Below, piece after piece: positions 12,801 to 24,293 of a stretch of 64,000 nt of DNA (positions are counted from its first letter, which is position 1; each line of letters starts with the position of its first letter). The stretch covers positions 124,001 through 188,000 of the forward strand of contig JBDOQK010000030.1 of the NCBI GenBank assembly GCA_040437565.1, read 5' to 3'. The stretch is from Albugo candida. Taxonomy: Eukaryota > Oomycota > Peronosporomycetes > Albuginales. Under the pieces are notes generated by a model that was not told where the DNA came from, ran no database searches, and saw nothing but the letters and a program-made list of their open reading frames with translations. The translations under genes were made by a program, and so were the position numbers.

Positions 12801-13610
12801 GAACACGTTGGCCGCATATTGCATGTGCAATTGCGCCGACACTACGGTCAGCATTGAATTAAATTATTTTGGATTTATGGCTTGCATTGCAAGCGGTGAT
12901 GCTGCACTTCATCTGGATAGATAGGAATCGTCGTTTGTTCGATCAGCGATCAGCAACTCCGATAGTTCCAGCACTTTCCGTGNNNNNNNNNNNNNNNNNN
13001 NNNNNNNNNNNNNNNNNNNNNNNNNNNNNNNNNNNNNNNNNNNNNNNNNNNNNNNNNNNNNNNNNNNNNNNNNNNNNNNNNNTGCGCCGACACTACGGTC
13101 AGCATTGAATTAAATTATTTTGGATTTATGGCTTGCATTGCAAGCGGTGATGCTGCACTTCATCTGGATAGATAGGAATCGTCGTTTGTTCGATCAGCGA
13201 TCAGCAACTCCGATAGTTCCAGCACTTTCCGTGATCTGCAGCACGTATACTGCGCACGCTCGGTACTTTCGACGACAGTGTTACGATCAAGACGAATACA
13301 TTCGGCTTGCCAACGTATTGGATCAACTCGCAATTTAAGGATTATTTGGTGAATTTTGAGAAGTCGAATATCATTTTCACGGGTATGGCACCATCAAGTG
13401 CAACTCCGACCCTAGTCCTGGTTGGATGGCTCTGTTCAGCAAGTGTGTTGCACACCGCTCTGTGCAACACCGTACTTCTAGAGAGTCTTACAACTTTTCT
13501 ATCATTTACAAGCTGGACACAGTCTCGTATTACGTTAGTTGAGGCTACTGCAATACAGGAACATGAGCGGAAAAACACACTGTCATCTCCCAAATGTATT
13601 TTCACGAAAC
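9806..13610 (+). mobile_element. LINE-B copy 1: decayed non-LTR retrotransposon
   Basis: Plus-strand pieces in order: an unrecognised 5' part (9806-10720) shared with copy 2; RPIALLCVDVK near 10830, the segment before the RT palm; FEKAYD near 10985 with WIRPLYNN following; RGVKQDEPLSA near 11150; LFADDS near 11280, the catalytic FADD box; then VKYLGIPFGQ and LLVAQTMILSRLWHYT (11356-11874), the thumb region typical of L1-like elements; a zinc-finger-like EAVESEQHLFLE near 12710; and a 3' part reaching about 13600. The 3' end has a possible RNase H vestige that I cannot confirm. Stops and frame shifts are numerous. A homologous copy lies at 55990-59550 on the other strand. Confidence 0.8.
12832..13233. 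repeat. 151-bp exact duplication flanking gap 12983-13082
   Basis: 12832-12982 and 13083-13233 are identical. The N run lies exactly between them, so this is best read as two overlapping contig ends left unmerged, not as a biological tandem repeat. It falls inside the 3' part of LINE-B copy 1. Confidence 0.9.
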
Positions 13611-14476
13611 GTTTTTAAATATGTATAATTGTTACTCAAAACAGCGTAGGTATTTAGAGAAGTTAGTTAGTCTAATTCTAGTATATAGACACCTTCAACT
13701 GAATCGGCTGTATATATTCGTCGGATTTGTCATAAATTACAGTGATTAACACATATTCTATACGGTGCAAAACCTTTGAAGCAAGTGAGATAACTGACAT
13801 ACAACTGTTACGAATATATGGTTTGATTCCAAGCAATAAATTCAATGGAAATCGATGCAATTCCTGATAGCGCGAGCGCACCAAACNNNNNNNNNNNNNN
13901 NNNNNNNNNNNNNNNNNNNNNNNNNNNNNNNNNNNNNNNNNNNNNNNNNNNNNNNNNNNNNNNNNNNNNNNNNNNNNNNNNNNNNNGTCCAGCTTGTAAA
14001 TGATAGAAAAGTTGTAAGACTCTCTAGAAGTACGGTGTTGCACAGAGCGGTGTGCAACACCGTACTTCTAGAGAGTCTTACAACTTTTCTATCATTTACA
14101 AGCTGGACACAGTCTCGTATTACGTTAGTTGAGGCTACTGCAATACAGGAACATGAGCGGAAAAACACACTGTCATCTCCCAAATGTATTTTCACGAAAC
14201 GTTTTTAAATATGTATAATTGTTACTCAAAACAGCGTAGGTATTTAGAGAAGTTAGTTAGTCTAATTCTAGTATATAGACACCTTCAACTGAATCGGCTG
14301 TATATATTCGTCGGATTTGTCATAAATTACAGTGATTAACACATATTCTATACGGTGCAAAACCTTTGAAGCAAGTGAGATAACTGACATACAACTGTTA
14401 CGAATATATGGTTTGATTCCAAGCAATAAATTCAATGGAAATCGATGCAATTCCTGATAGCGCGAGCGCACCAAAC
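13461..14476. repeat. 426-bp duplication around gap 13887-13986; kinesin upstream region
   Basis: 13461-13886 equals 14051-14476. The unit spans the tail of LINE-B, the intergenic region upstream of the kinesin gene and the first 42 bases of its coding sequence. It is read as an unmerged contig overlap. The kinesin is called from the second copy because only that one continues. The non-coding part between LINE-B and the kinesin start (about 13611-13842, again 14201-14434) shows no gene. Confidence 0.9.
13987..14106. repeat. 120-bp perfect fold-back palindrome at a contig end
   Basis: Two 57-bp arms are exact reverse complements around a 6-base centre. The right arm matches 13461 onward in normal orientation; the left arm is the same sequence inverted. 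The turn occurs at a natural short hairpin (GTGTTGCAC, 8-base loop, GTGCAACAC), which the other copy carries with its loop in the opposite orientation at 13447-13472. This is most easily explained by a chimeric fold-back read or assembler turn at a contig end. Confidence 0.85.
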
Positions 14477-17400
14477 CCATCCGATTCCACGAGCGCTTTG
14501 ATTCCAGAGTCGTTCAATATTGTTAATTCGAGTACATGCTCGACTGTACGTGTCGCTGTTCGTGTTCGGCCTTTGTTAGGGCGTGAGAAAGTCGAACGAT
14601 GCGATGAATGTGTCCAAGTCTTGGATCAAGATACACAAGTTATTATTGGCAAAAATCGGTCCTTTACTTACGATTACACCTTTAGCAAGTATGCACAGCA
14701 ATCGGACATATGGAAATGTGTGGAGCCTCTGGTTCTGTCGTTCATGGAAGGTTACAACGCCACCATCTTTGCATACGGGCAAACAGGTTCAGGAAAAACG
14801 TATACAATGGGAACAGGAAGCTGTACTCACTCTATGAAAGAAGAATATGGAATCATACCTCGAGTGATCGAGCACATATTCAACTACATCGATATGAAAA
14901 GAGAAAGGTTATCAGATTACAAAATCAGTATGCAAATTCGATTCTTAGAGGTATATGGGGAAGAGATTCGCGATTTGCTCTTTCATGCATCACCTTTCAT
15001 AGAATCCACCATGGAGCTTTACACTGAGAATATGGCTACAGAAGGTCGATCCACCAGTCATCAAAGTCGCGTCATCTTACGAGAAAGCGAGAATGGTGAG
15101 GTACAAGTCACTGGCGCTTCCGAAGAAGCTGTCACTTGTGTGGGAGATTGTCTCCGCTTACTGGAGAGAGGTACGCTTTCCAGAACAACTGCCAGCACTC
15201 TGATGAACGCTCACTCCAGTCGATCGCATGCCATCTTCACAATCACTATGACACAACACATTCCAACGTCTGGAGCTCAGGAAACAGAGGCTCAGGCCGA
15301 TGACACGAAAATGGAGCCTTTGTTCGAGACACGCACATCTTATTTCAATTTCGTCGATCTTGCCGGCTCGGAGCGTCAGAAGCGAACTCAAGCGGAAGGA
15401 AAGCGGTTAAAGGAGGGAATTGAGATCAACAAAGGCTTACTGGCGCTTGGGAATGTCATTAGCGCCTTGGGCGATGACAAAAAGCGCGGAAGAGCTCATA
15501 TTCCGTATCGCGATTCCAAGCTGACACGCATGCTACAAGACAGTTTGGGCGGAAACAGTCGAACACTTATGCTCACGTGTGTCAGCCCCGCAGACCTCAA
15601 TTTCGAAGAGACTTTGAATGCGCTCAAATATGCGAATCGAGCACGCAATATCAAAAACAAAGCCGTTGTNNNNNNNNNNNNNNNNNNNNNNNNNNNNNNN
15701 NNNNNNNNNNNNNNNNNNNNNNNNNNNNNNNNNNNNNNNNNNNNNNNNNNNNNNNNNNNNNNNNNNNNNAGCGCCTTGGGCGATGACAAAAAGCGCGGAA
15801 GAGCTCATATTCCGTATCGCGATTCCAAGCTGACACGCATGCTACAAGACAGTTTGGGCGGAAACAGTCGAACACTTATGCTCACGTGTGTCAGCCCCGC
15901 AGACCTCAATTTCGAAGAGACTTTGAATGCGCTCAAATATGCGAATCGAGCACGCAATATCAAAAACAAAGCCGTTGTAAATCGCGATGAAGCATCTACC
16001 GTCACTCATGCGCTCAAACAGCAGATACAAACGCTACAGGAGGAAGTCATTCGATTAAGAAATCCCGGAATGTCTGAAAATGAAGTCCGAAGATTATTCG
16101 CCAGTAATTTCCACAAAGAGTCGACGACAAGCTCCAATGCATCCGCAGGGAATGAGATCGCATCCATCGATCATGAATCCTATACGGAACTTCGCAGACG
16201 AGCTGAGAACGCTGAAGCTGAAGTGTCTAGACTCACTGGCGAAACGAAGCGATTCCGACTCCAAATGGATCACTTGAAAGAAAAAATGATTGCGGCTCAA
16301 GCAGAACGAGACTACTTTCGTCTTTGTGTGGAAGATCACACAAGTGGAATGAATGAGTCATCTTCTCTTCCTGAAGAACGAGCGAAGAAAATGACAGTGA
16401 TGGAAGAACAGCTTCGAACGATTTCCACGCTTCAAGAAACCCTCCGAGAAGTCGAACGACAACGAGATAGCGCCATATTGAAGCTCGACGAATCCGGTCT
16501 GACGCCACCGGAAGCCATGGAATCGCTTCAAATTCCATCGTTTATCGAGTCGGATGTGAAAANNNNNNNNNNNNNNNNNNNNNNNNNNNNNNNNNNNNNN
16601 NNNNNNNNNNNNNNNNNNNNNNNNNNNNNNNNNNNNNNNNNNNNNNNNNNNNNNNNNNNNNNCACACAAGTGGAATGAATGAGTCATCTTCTCTTCCTGA
16701 AGAACGAGCGAAGAAAATGACAGTGATGGAAGAACAGCTTCGAACGATTTCCACGCTTCAAGAAACCCTCCGAGAAGTCGAACGACAACGAGATAGCGCC
16801 ATATTGAAGCTCGACGAATCCGGTCTGACGCCACCGGAAGCCATGGAATCGCTTCAAATTCCATCGTTTATCGAGTCGGATGTGAAAAGTGGCAATGCGC
16901 TGATCGAACAAGTGGAAAAAGAACTGGAACGTGATGCTGCAGCACTCAAACAGATGACCGTCAATGACGTCCCGACGGAAATGGAAAGCGATACGGAGAA
17001 TGAAGCCGTAGAGAACGCACTGATTCTTCAGACCCAGGAAGATGTCGAGCGTCAGCGTGTCTTTCAGCGTCGACAAAAGCATTTAGGCGATTCCGTTCAA
17101 GATCTTTCACACGATATTTCACTGAAGGAGCAATTGGTCCAGAACATTCGCCAGTCGCAAGAAAATTATGAGCGCTTGAAATCGTTTTACGAGCAGAAAA
17201 TGGTGCAAATGGTCGAAGCCGTACGTCTCGCTCAAATGGATCGTGATCGCTTGGTCGAAGAAATGCAGTCTTTGGAGTTGCAAATAAGCCAAGAAGGAGG
17301 TCTTACCAGCGGAAATGGTCAGTTGGCGAAATTGGCTCGAGATCTCAAGTTGAAAGAAGGCGAATTAAGCGATCTACGAAGAAAACAAAGTGATATCAAT

Positions 17401-19437
17401 CGATTCATCACGCAGAAAAAGAAGAGTGAGATGCAATTGAGAGTTTTGAATGCTGAAATTTCCAATATGAAGCGCCAAAAAGTCGATCTGATCAAAAAAA
17501 TGCAATTGGAACGAAAGCGCCATGAAGAAGAAGCCAATTGCCGTCGGAAAGAAATCACGTCCTTGAAACGAGCTCAAATTCGCGATAAGCAGCAAATACA
17601 GCGTCTTGGATCCCAAAAAGAAGCACAAGAACGCGTCTTGAAGCGGAAAATGGAAGAGATTGCCGCGACAAAACTCAAGCTGAAACAGCAGCAACAAGCT
17701 CAAGCTCAAGCTCGCAAGTTGAATGCCAGTCTTGGAAGTCGATCGATGCGTTGGAATGCCAACAAAATGCCTGGACGTGATGTCGAATGGCTTTCCAAAG
17801 AAGTGAAAAAGCGTGCAGAAGAACAGGAAAAGCTGGAAAAATTGCAGCAAGAACGAATTGCCGTCACTAAAGAGATGGAAACTCTATACGCGCGACGAAA
17901 TCGGATGCAACAGGAGCTTCAACATTCGTTCCAGGCCCAAAATAGTATTCGAGATGTCTTGATATCGCCCATGAAAGACGAAAAACAAGTCGATAAAAAA
18001 TTATCACCGGAAGAAGAACAGATCATTTTCGACTTGGAGGAGCAGATTGAGGCTTGCCAAGTCCAATTGGAGTATAATGAAGATAAAATCTCCGAAATGA
18101 TGAGTCATGAGATGCATGGGGCTCACGTCGACTCGGCAAATGCTTCCAATCTGACACCCATCGACACGACTCAATCTCTTCCGGAGGCTCGTACGTTGTT
18201 GAAAATGCTTTTTGGAATGGCAGTCGAACTGAAGAAAACCGAACAGCGAAAAAAACAACAAATCTCCAAGCTTCAAGTCGATGTGACCGATCTCAATAAG
18301 CTGCTGGAACAAGAACGAGAACGCATGCGGCAGCTCAAACTTACATACAACGAATCACTTCAACGGATATTCCAATGCAATCCGAAAAAGGAGAATGAGT
18401 CGTATGAGTCGATTCCGTTCCATTTGGAGAAGAGCCAATGTGTTCCAACCGCTTTGGAGGAGCAAAATACCTCTTTACAGAACAAATGCGATCAATTAGA
18501 AACTCAACGACAAACACTCTGTGAGGAAATTGCTTCTCAGCGTCGACAACTGGAAGAATATCAAGCCCGCATTCACTGGTTTGAGAAGATGACCAAAAAG
18601 CATCGACAGGAAGACCCAATGGTTATAGAAAACGATGATCTTGACGTTGAAATGGACGAAATGAAGCTCCATGCGCTGGAAGCACCAGATTTAGCGATAA
18701 GTGCGCATCCGTACATATCGGAGGAGCATCACTCCGAGTCGGAAGCGAGCCATTCAGAAGACCATGACGGGGAACAGAGCACTTTGTCCATTTTCTCTCG
18801 ACTATCAAATCCGAGAAACTTTACTGGCATTCATAAAATCCGCGTGAGGGATAATGCGAATAAACGAGAGGTTATACAGCTTCGTTCTGAACGAAATCGC
18901 GCTCGTCGGGTTCGTGATCGATCGCAATTGCGTCCCACCAGAGCTGTCACCTGTACGGAGCGCCCAAGCGGCACCATTTTTACGGCGGGGAAGAAGAAAA
19001 AACCGGTTTTGGGGATATTGAACAGCATGAAAGGTGAAAAGGAAACGGAGGGGAGAGATGACGTAATGGCTGTTCACGAGCATGACAGTGTGATAGAAGA
19101 CGCTACTTTGCGTGTGACAATGCCTCCACCCGTTCCTCAGCCATCTCTGGACGTTTATTCTCGATTGGCCGGTCAGTATACTGCTTCGGCGCAAAGTAAA
19201 CGACAGAAAGCATCTGGACGACGTTCAGGCTCTGAAGCTGCACAACATTCTCCACGCCATCAAGGGAACAGTCCGAATCGAGCAGACATTGTGGAAGGCG
19301 TTGCAAATGTGCATTCAGTAAAGATCGATGATACTTTTGATCCACTGCTTGGTGGAGGAAGCTTATTAGCGCAAGTGCATGAAGACTACCGCGAGCGAAT
19401 AAGTCAAAGTCAAGGCAATGCGACCGAGTTAAGTTAG
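14435..19437 (+). CDS. Kinesin motor protein, kinesin-4-like (KIF21/KIF4 type)
   Basis: An N-terminal plus-end-type kinesin motor with a long coiled-coil tail. The P-loop is GQTGSGKT at residues 115-122, switch I NAHSSRSH at 258-265, switch II DLAGSE at 308-313, and the motor closes with [14 protein letters not shown] near residue 410, wording typical of the KIF4/KIF21 group. Residues from about 420 to 1200 are rich in heptads of Glu, Lys, Gln and Leu; the end is basic and Ser-rich. Two gaps (15670-15769, 16563-16662) sit inside, each flanked by an exact duplication of 209 and 226 bp. Collapsing gap plus one copy removes 309 and 326 bp and leaves a single intronless frame of 4368 nt (1455 residues); the apparent frame change at the second gap disappears. 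The start is the ATG at 14435. It ends only 55 bp before the next gene. Kinesin identity is secure, subfamily less so. Confidence 0.93.
15461..15978. repeat. 209-bp exact duplication flanking gap 15670-15769
   Basis: 15461-15669 and 15770-15978 are identical and both encode the end of the kinesin motor domain (from SALGDDKK to IKNKAV). A kinesin cannot use this segment twice, which shows that the duplication is an assembly overlap. Confidence 0.95.
16337..16888. repeat. 226-bp exact duplication flanking gap 16563-16662
   Basis: 16337-16562 and 16663-16888 are identical, both from the start of the kinesin coiled coil. Removing one copy and the N run restores the reading frame. Confidence 0.95.
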
Positions 19438-19492
19438 TGTGGTCTACACTAACATGCATGCAAGATGCATTTTAAAGTGAACTCACTCGAAA

Positions 19493-20320
19493 ATGGGTCA
19501 ATCCTCTAGCGCGTCTCGTTCCGAAGCGATACAAGACAGAATCTGCCCGCATGACGTCTATGAATATCGCACACTGCGCCCAGATCCTGCCTTTTTATCG
19601 AACCCGCAAATGCTTCCTCAGAATAATACGTTTCAAACACAGCGAATGATACCATCTCAAAGCTTTTATTTCCTCCAAAAAGACACTTTAAAATGCAGTG
19701 GAAATAATCGCTTTGATGTCACTTTCACATTCGATGCGCTAAAGCCCGGAATTTTGCGTCTGTTCATCTCAGAAAGCGATAGTGAGTCCGACAGAAAACT
19801 TCTCTTTGAGAGTGTTTTTAAAAAGGGTAGAAATCAGTCTTTTGACTACCGCAAAGTCGTGAAAGACGATACATTCGCTGATCAAATTCTTCGTTTTCGT
19901 ACGTGCTCGCTACTTATCCAAATGCAAAGCTCCGAACCCGACACCCAGCAAACATACTCAAACTACGCGGTATTTGGCTCAATGGATCGGACTATCTGCA
20001 CACTACTATCTGTGCGACAAACGATCGAAATTGACGGAAGTGTTTTGGAATTGAAAGAGATATTCGGAATTGAAGAAACAATTGTATCCGACCATAATAA
20101 GAGCGACATTCAAGAAACATTGATGGAATCCGTGACGCAAAGCCGCGAGTGTGTCATTTGTTTGACAGACGCTCGCGATACGACACTACTACCCTGCCAC
20201 CACATGTGCCTATGCAACGAATGCGCCCATCAGATTCAATCCAAATCCAACACGTGTCCCATTTGTCGGAGTTTTGTGCAATCTTTTGTGAAGATGTCTG
20301 TCGATCCCAAAATACAATGA
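19493..20320 (+). CDS. RING-type E3 ubiquitin ligase, MGRN1/LUL-like
   Basis: A 275-residue protein with a C-terminal C3HC4 RING (Cys220 to Cys258; CVICLTDARDTTLLPC, then HHMCLCNEC and CPIC). This RING wording is characteristic of the mahogunin (MGRN1)/RNF157 and plant LUL/LOG2 family, which ubiquitinate membrane-associated targets. The middle part (about residues 55-190) corresponds to the family's beta-rich region before the RING, with YSNYAVFG near 155-162. The N-terminus MGQSSSAS fits an N-myristoylation signal, as in plant LUL proteins, suggesting membrane attachment. The gene is intronless, starts 55 bp after the kinesin stop and converges with the NEK kinase gene, 181 bp away. RING ligase identity is secure; the subfamily call is good. 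Confidence 0.9.
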   Translation: MGQSSSASRSEAIQDRICPHDVYEYRTLRPDPAFLSNPQMLPQNNTFQTQRMIPSQSFYFLQKDTLKCSGNNRFDVTFTFDALKPGILRLFISESDSESDRKLLFESVFKKGRNQSFDYRKVVKDDTFADQILRFRTCSLLIQMQSSEPDTQQTYSNYAVFGSMDRTICTLLSVRQTIEIDGSVLELKEIFGIEETIVSDHNKSDIQETLMESVTQSRECVICLTDARDTTLLPCHHMCLCNECAHQIQSKSNTCPICRSFVQSFVKMSVDPKIQ

Positions 20321-20501
20321 CAAAATAGCACATTTTTATTTTCTGGCTTAATCCACACTCGGCCGATTTTGATCTATTGATACGGTCAGGTTCCAAAGCA
20401 CGGCAGTGGTTTCCTTCTGCATTCACACGTATTCGATATAGGTGGCAGCTACCGTGCTCTTTGAAAGCTCTGGAAAAATTAAAGAGAATGAGATATGGGC
20501 A

Positions 20502-22562
20502 CTAACGAGTGTTCTTTTTCCAAAATCCTTTTACCTGAAATCAAACAGATTTTCGTAAAAAGGACAACGACGGCAGATGATTGAAAAACGTACCAAATTC
20601 ATTACATGACCACCTGAACGCATTTTGGCAGATGAAAGGATAGGATTCGTTGCCGAAGAAGTCTCTGTCCGGACTGTCGTATTGGAGTCGAATTCCCTAC
20701 GTGTCACATCCTTGCCACCTTCGCGAGGCGCACTTGCATGTTTTCGAAGAGAATTTGGTGGATGATTGGTGGTGTATGATGTACCACCATTACAGTGCTT
20801 ATTTGTATACAATCGATGTTTGACACTTGCCAGCGATCCATTGGAGCCAGATTCCGTATCTGAAGCTTCAACAACGGGCTTACTGGACGGTGCATACGAT
20901 CCATAAGTGCCGTGTGATGTGGGATACGCATCAGAGTTGTGGCTGATACCACTTGAGGCGTCTGTGGAAGGAGTCGGGGCCCCGCTATTAGACCGCTCGA
21001 CAATCGGTTGCTTGGATTGAAGGCAGGATGAGAGACTTGGAATACCATTATCAATACTAGCTTTGTGTGATCTTTGGCTTCCGAGAGCGTCAACATCGGA
21101 TTGTTCGCCAGAGGGGCGTTTTCCTTTCTCTCTATTTCGACACAATCATTCAGTGAGACCCAAAATTAAAAATGTACTCATCTGTACGCACAATTGTTCA
21201 CGCTTTCGAACAGCCGCTTCACGTCTCAAAAACTCGGCTTCGAGATCTACAAAGCTCTGTCAGCACACAACCAATGACATCAGCGACTAAAAAGACAATA
21301 CCTTTCAGCTTCTTTTCTCGAGCGTTCAATTCGGCTTCTTGTCGTCTGAGGTTCTCTTCGACGCCGAGTAATTCCTTCATTTTGGTATTGTATGTAGCCT
21401 GGAGCTGTTTGACATCAGGTAGATTAGCAGCGGGCGTGGATGGCGTTGATGTCAAAGGCGTTGACGAGGATGAAAAGGACTGAAACACGGCCGGATTTGC
21501 AGCTGCATACGCACGCAATCGCTGTTGTAATTCTGGAATTCTCTCAAGATCTTCTATTCTTGGCCGACGAGAGCGCTGACGATGCAATTGCCAACGAATC
21601 GCTTGAAAAAGACCTTCGGTATAACGACTAGAGATTGGTGCAAAACGACCAGCATTGATTTTTTTAGCCAATGCGAGTTGATTAGTTGCGTCGAACGGCG
21701 GTCTATGAGGTAACAGCGACTCAGAATTATATTGTGCGCGAGAGTGAGCTGTCCGTACGCTAAAGTGGCCATTTCGTATAATAGGCAGCCCAATGCCCAA
21801 ATATCCGATCTGTCATCATATGTCATCTCATTCACCATTTCTGGGCTCATGTAATACGGAGTTCCCACGTTTGTTTGAGCGAATCTTGACTCGCTTTTGA
21901 GCTCTTTAGCCAGACCAAAATCGCCTAATTTTGCGTTACCCTAGTATATGACACATTGGATGGTGCAGTTGAAACCTCACTTTAGAAGACTTACGTTACT
22001 ATCAAGGAAAATGTTTCCTGGCTTGATATCTCTGTGTAAGATTGGCCGCACAACATTTCCTTCTCGATGACGATGACACTCGCGAAGGGCCAAGTAAATA
22101 TGTGTAAATACGTGCCATATAAAATCCTCTTCGATAAATGAGCTGGACAAAGCTTTTAAGTTCGCATTTTTACTGTAATTGGCGATAGAACGTACCCCTC
22201 ACGCTTTTTCCGCTTTATGAATTGACTCAGATCTCCTCCTTCACAGTATTCCATAACGATGTAAATTTTCATGGCTTGTTTATCGATGACGCGGTCCAAA
22301 TATCGTACAATATGTGGATGTCGGAGCTCACGCAAAATGTTCACTTCGCTGACAATCAACTGTTTTTCTTTCTCACTCATGGCGCCATAGTTGACTTCTT
22401 TCCACACTAACACCTATAGTCACAATCACATTGCCTAAGTACTCAGCACATCAACGATTCACTTTATTCGCGACATACTTTGCCGTCTGATTTTCGTATA
22501 ATTTCTGTGACCACACCAAAAGATCCCTTCCCAATCACACGCACTTGTTCGTACGCTTCCAT
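20502..22562 (-). CDS. NEK-family serine/threonine kinase, multi-exon
   Basis: The minus-strand start is ATG at 22562 (MEAYEQVRVIGKGSFGVV), with the glycine loop at residues 10-16 and catalytic Lys33 (VLVWKEVNYG). Further on are LHRDIKPGNIFLDSN, LGDFGLAKEL, GTPYYMSPEM and DIWALGCLLYEMA, the signature of NIMA-related kinases that control mitotic and ciliary/microtubule processes. After the kinase come a basic helix-rich segment and a Ser/Thr-rich tail. Introns placed by phase and consensus: 22478-22414, 22195-22143, 21994-21941, 21758-21703, 21301-21247, one of uncertain borders near 21200-21130, and one ending at 20535. The last exon is 20534-20502 (VKGFWKKNTR, then stop). The first five exons join in phase. 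Introns are 53-65 nt. Neighbours are the convergent RING gene and, upstream, the two-pore channel on the same strand. Confidence 0.88.
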
Positions 22563-23207
22563 ATCCGTCGCTTGGTGTGTGAAGCGTGCGAAAACTTTAA
22601 AGTATTGTGGTCACACAAAAAACCCAATTTCGTTTCTCGTGAACGCTATACTATCGTAAAACTCAGTGCGGTTTACGACGAGCTTGTTTTTGTATCGAAA
22701 CTGCGGCAGAGTGTGTTTACGTTCAGTCAAAATACGTGTATGTGATTTGTCGTAATGTATCAACCAAATTGAGTAAGTAATGCGTCTATTATGTGCGAAA
22801 TATGAAAAAAAGTGGCCATTTATAAGGGGAAGGGGTCCATGGCATGATAAGAATAAGATCAAAGTATGAGGAGAACTGTGAAAAAGCCCCACATATTCGG
22901 AAAGACTACTGTACCGCTCCTACTCAGTTATTTACTAATGGCTACGATTCTTAGTCCACATCCAAGACAGTAGATTGGATAGTGTGGTGTAAAGCAACCT
23001 TGCGCTACATGATAATAATGAGTCTGGTTTTTTGAACCGACCGCTTCGTCGGCTCGATACATCGACAAAAGATGTTTACTATTCACGATTTCGCTCTATG
23101 TGCCACTGCCTTGTCCTTTCTTTTCGGATGTGCCATAGAGCAGACACCATTCGACTGTAGTGAAGACCTTGTCCAAAAATATAACAAAAATGTACTGGTT
23201 TCGCTGC
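22563..23207. other. Intergenic stretch upstream of the NEK gene
   Basis: 645 bp between the NEK start and the stop of the two-pore channel, both on the minus strand. I see no supported gene. A plus-strand frame opening at 23072 begins with a hydrophobic stretch but runs into the channel's last exon antisense and is not called. Confidence 0.5.
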
Positions 23208-24293
23208 TTAATCGTGTTGCGTTTTCTGTAATTCTTGATCCAAGCGCTCTAAATCATTTTTATCCAATACGCCGCTACCGTCACGATCCAACTTTCTGAA
23301 TTGCGTCAATATCCGATCGATATCGTCCTGCTCTACTTTATTCATCTTCACCAACATGTATGAAAGGTATTCCAGTTTTGAAACCTGTCCATCACCGTCT
23401 GCGTCCATCGCAAGTAGTTCTTTCATGCTGATTCTCTACACAAAGCGCTTGAGCATTGAGAACGTACTTATCCCGTGCAGAAACCTTGCCTTTTTCATCA
23501 CCGCACGACGATTGATCTCCTCGATAACAGCGCCGATACCGTGTGCGACAGCAATTACTGAGAACGGGAGATAAAATATCGCAAATATTCGACCGCCATT
23601 GGATTTTGGTGAGTAATCTCCAAACCCGACTGTCGTTATAGTTACTGTTGTATAATATAAACAGTCGAGGATAGGCCAGCCTTCCATTTGACCGAGAACG
23701 ATGCCGCCAACAATCGACATGATAAAAGGCGTCAATGCGCATACCATTGCGCGCGTACTTTTCGATACCAAGCATCGATACCATCTGCTTCTGCTTTTGC
23801 GCGCCTTTTTGGTTACACGTAACTTTGACAAATACTCTTTCCGGGCAACACTGTCGCCGTGCTTGGTATGCGCATTGATCGCCGCATGATCCACCTTTTT
23901 TAATAGCTTTTGCGTCGCCTTTTTTGCAATCGCACGTTCACGTTCTACAAACCACGAAGCGAGTCTTCCTAACGCGATTGCAATCGTACAAATTCCATAA
24001 AACGCAAAGAGTATCGTAAAGGCTTTGCCTGCGTTCGTGCGTGGTATCACATCGCCGTATCCGATTGTCGTGACGATAATCATAGAGTAATAGACGCAAT
24101 CAATCACAGACCACGACTCTATATAACGGAAAAACACGACGCCAACAAGCAGATACGTCGACACGAGCAGTAATGCCATCCGATACGCTTTCCGTGCACT
24201 CTTTGCGTCATTGTTGATCTCTTCCGCTCCATGAAGCATCATTCTGGCACCCAATCCGCCGACATTGGAATGACGATACCGCGCAACGCGCAC
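23208..24293 (-). CDS. Two-pore-domain K+ channel with two EF hands (TPK-like)
   Basis: Two pore loops with selectivity filters TTIGYGD (residues 75-81 of the frame read from 24293) and TTVGFGD (220-226), each between two hydrophobic helices, give the four-helix, two-pore layout of TPK/K2P channels. A second exon (23208 to about 23430) encodes two EF-hand loops, DADGDGQVSKLE and DRDGSGVLDKND, implying cytosolic Ca2+ control as in plant vacuolar TPK1. An intron of about 50-66 nt separates the exons near 23430-23490; several splice choices keep frame and I cannot decide between them. The 5' end is uncertain: 24293 is a GTG in an open frame. A 48-nt intron at 24359-24312 with a further upstream exon fits, or translation may start at the ATG pair near residue 18. 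The 5' part lies in a duplicated contig overlap. Confidence 0.88.

Noticed and set aside
13987-14106. Perfect hairpin as a regulatory RNA or terminator upstream of the kinesin
   Set aside because: The left arm is only the reverse complement of the adjoining contig and is missing in the other copy of the region; contig-end artefact is the simpler reading.
23072-23299. Plus-strand frame with a signal-peptide-like start, possible small secreted protein
   Set aside because: Its second half is antisense to the EF-hand exon of the two-pore channel and it has no CHxC, RxLR or other effector motif after the hydrophobic start; likely chance.
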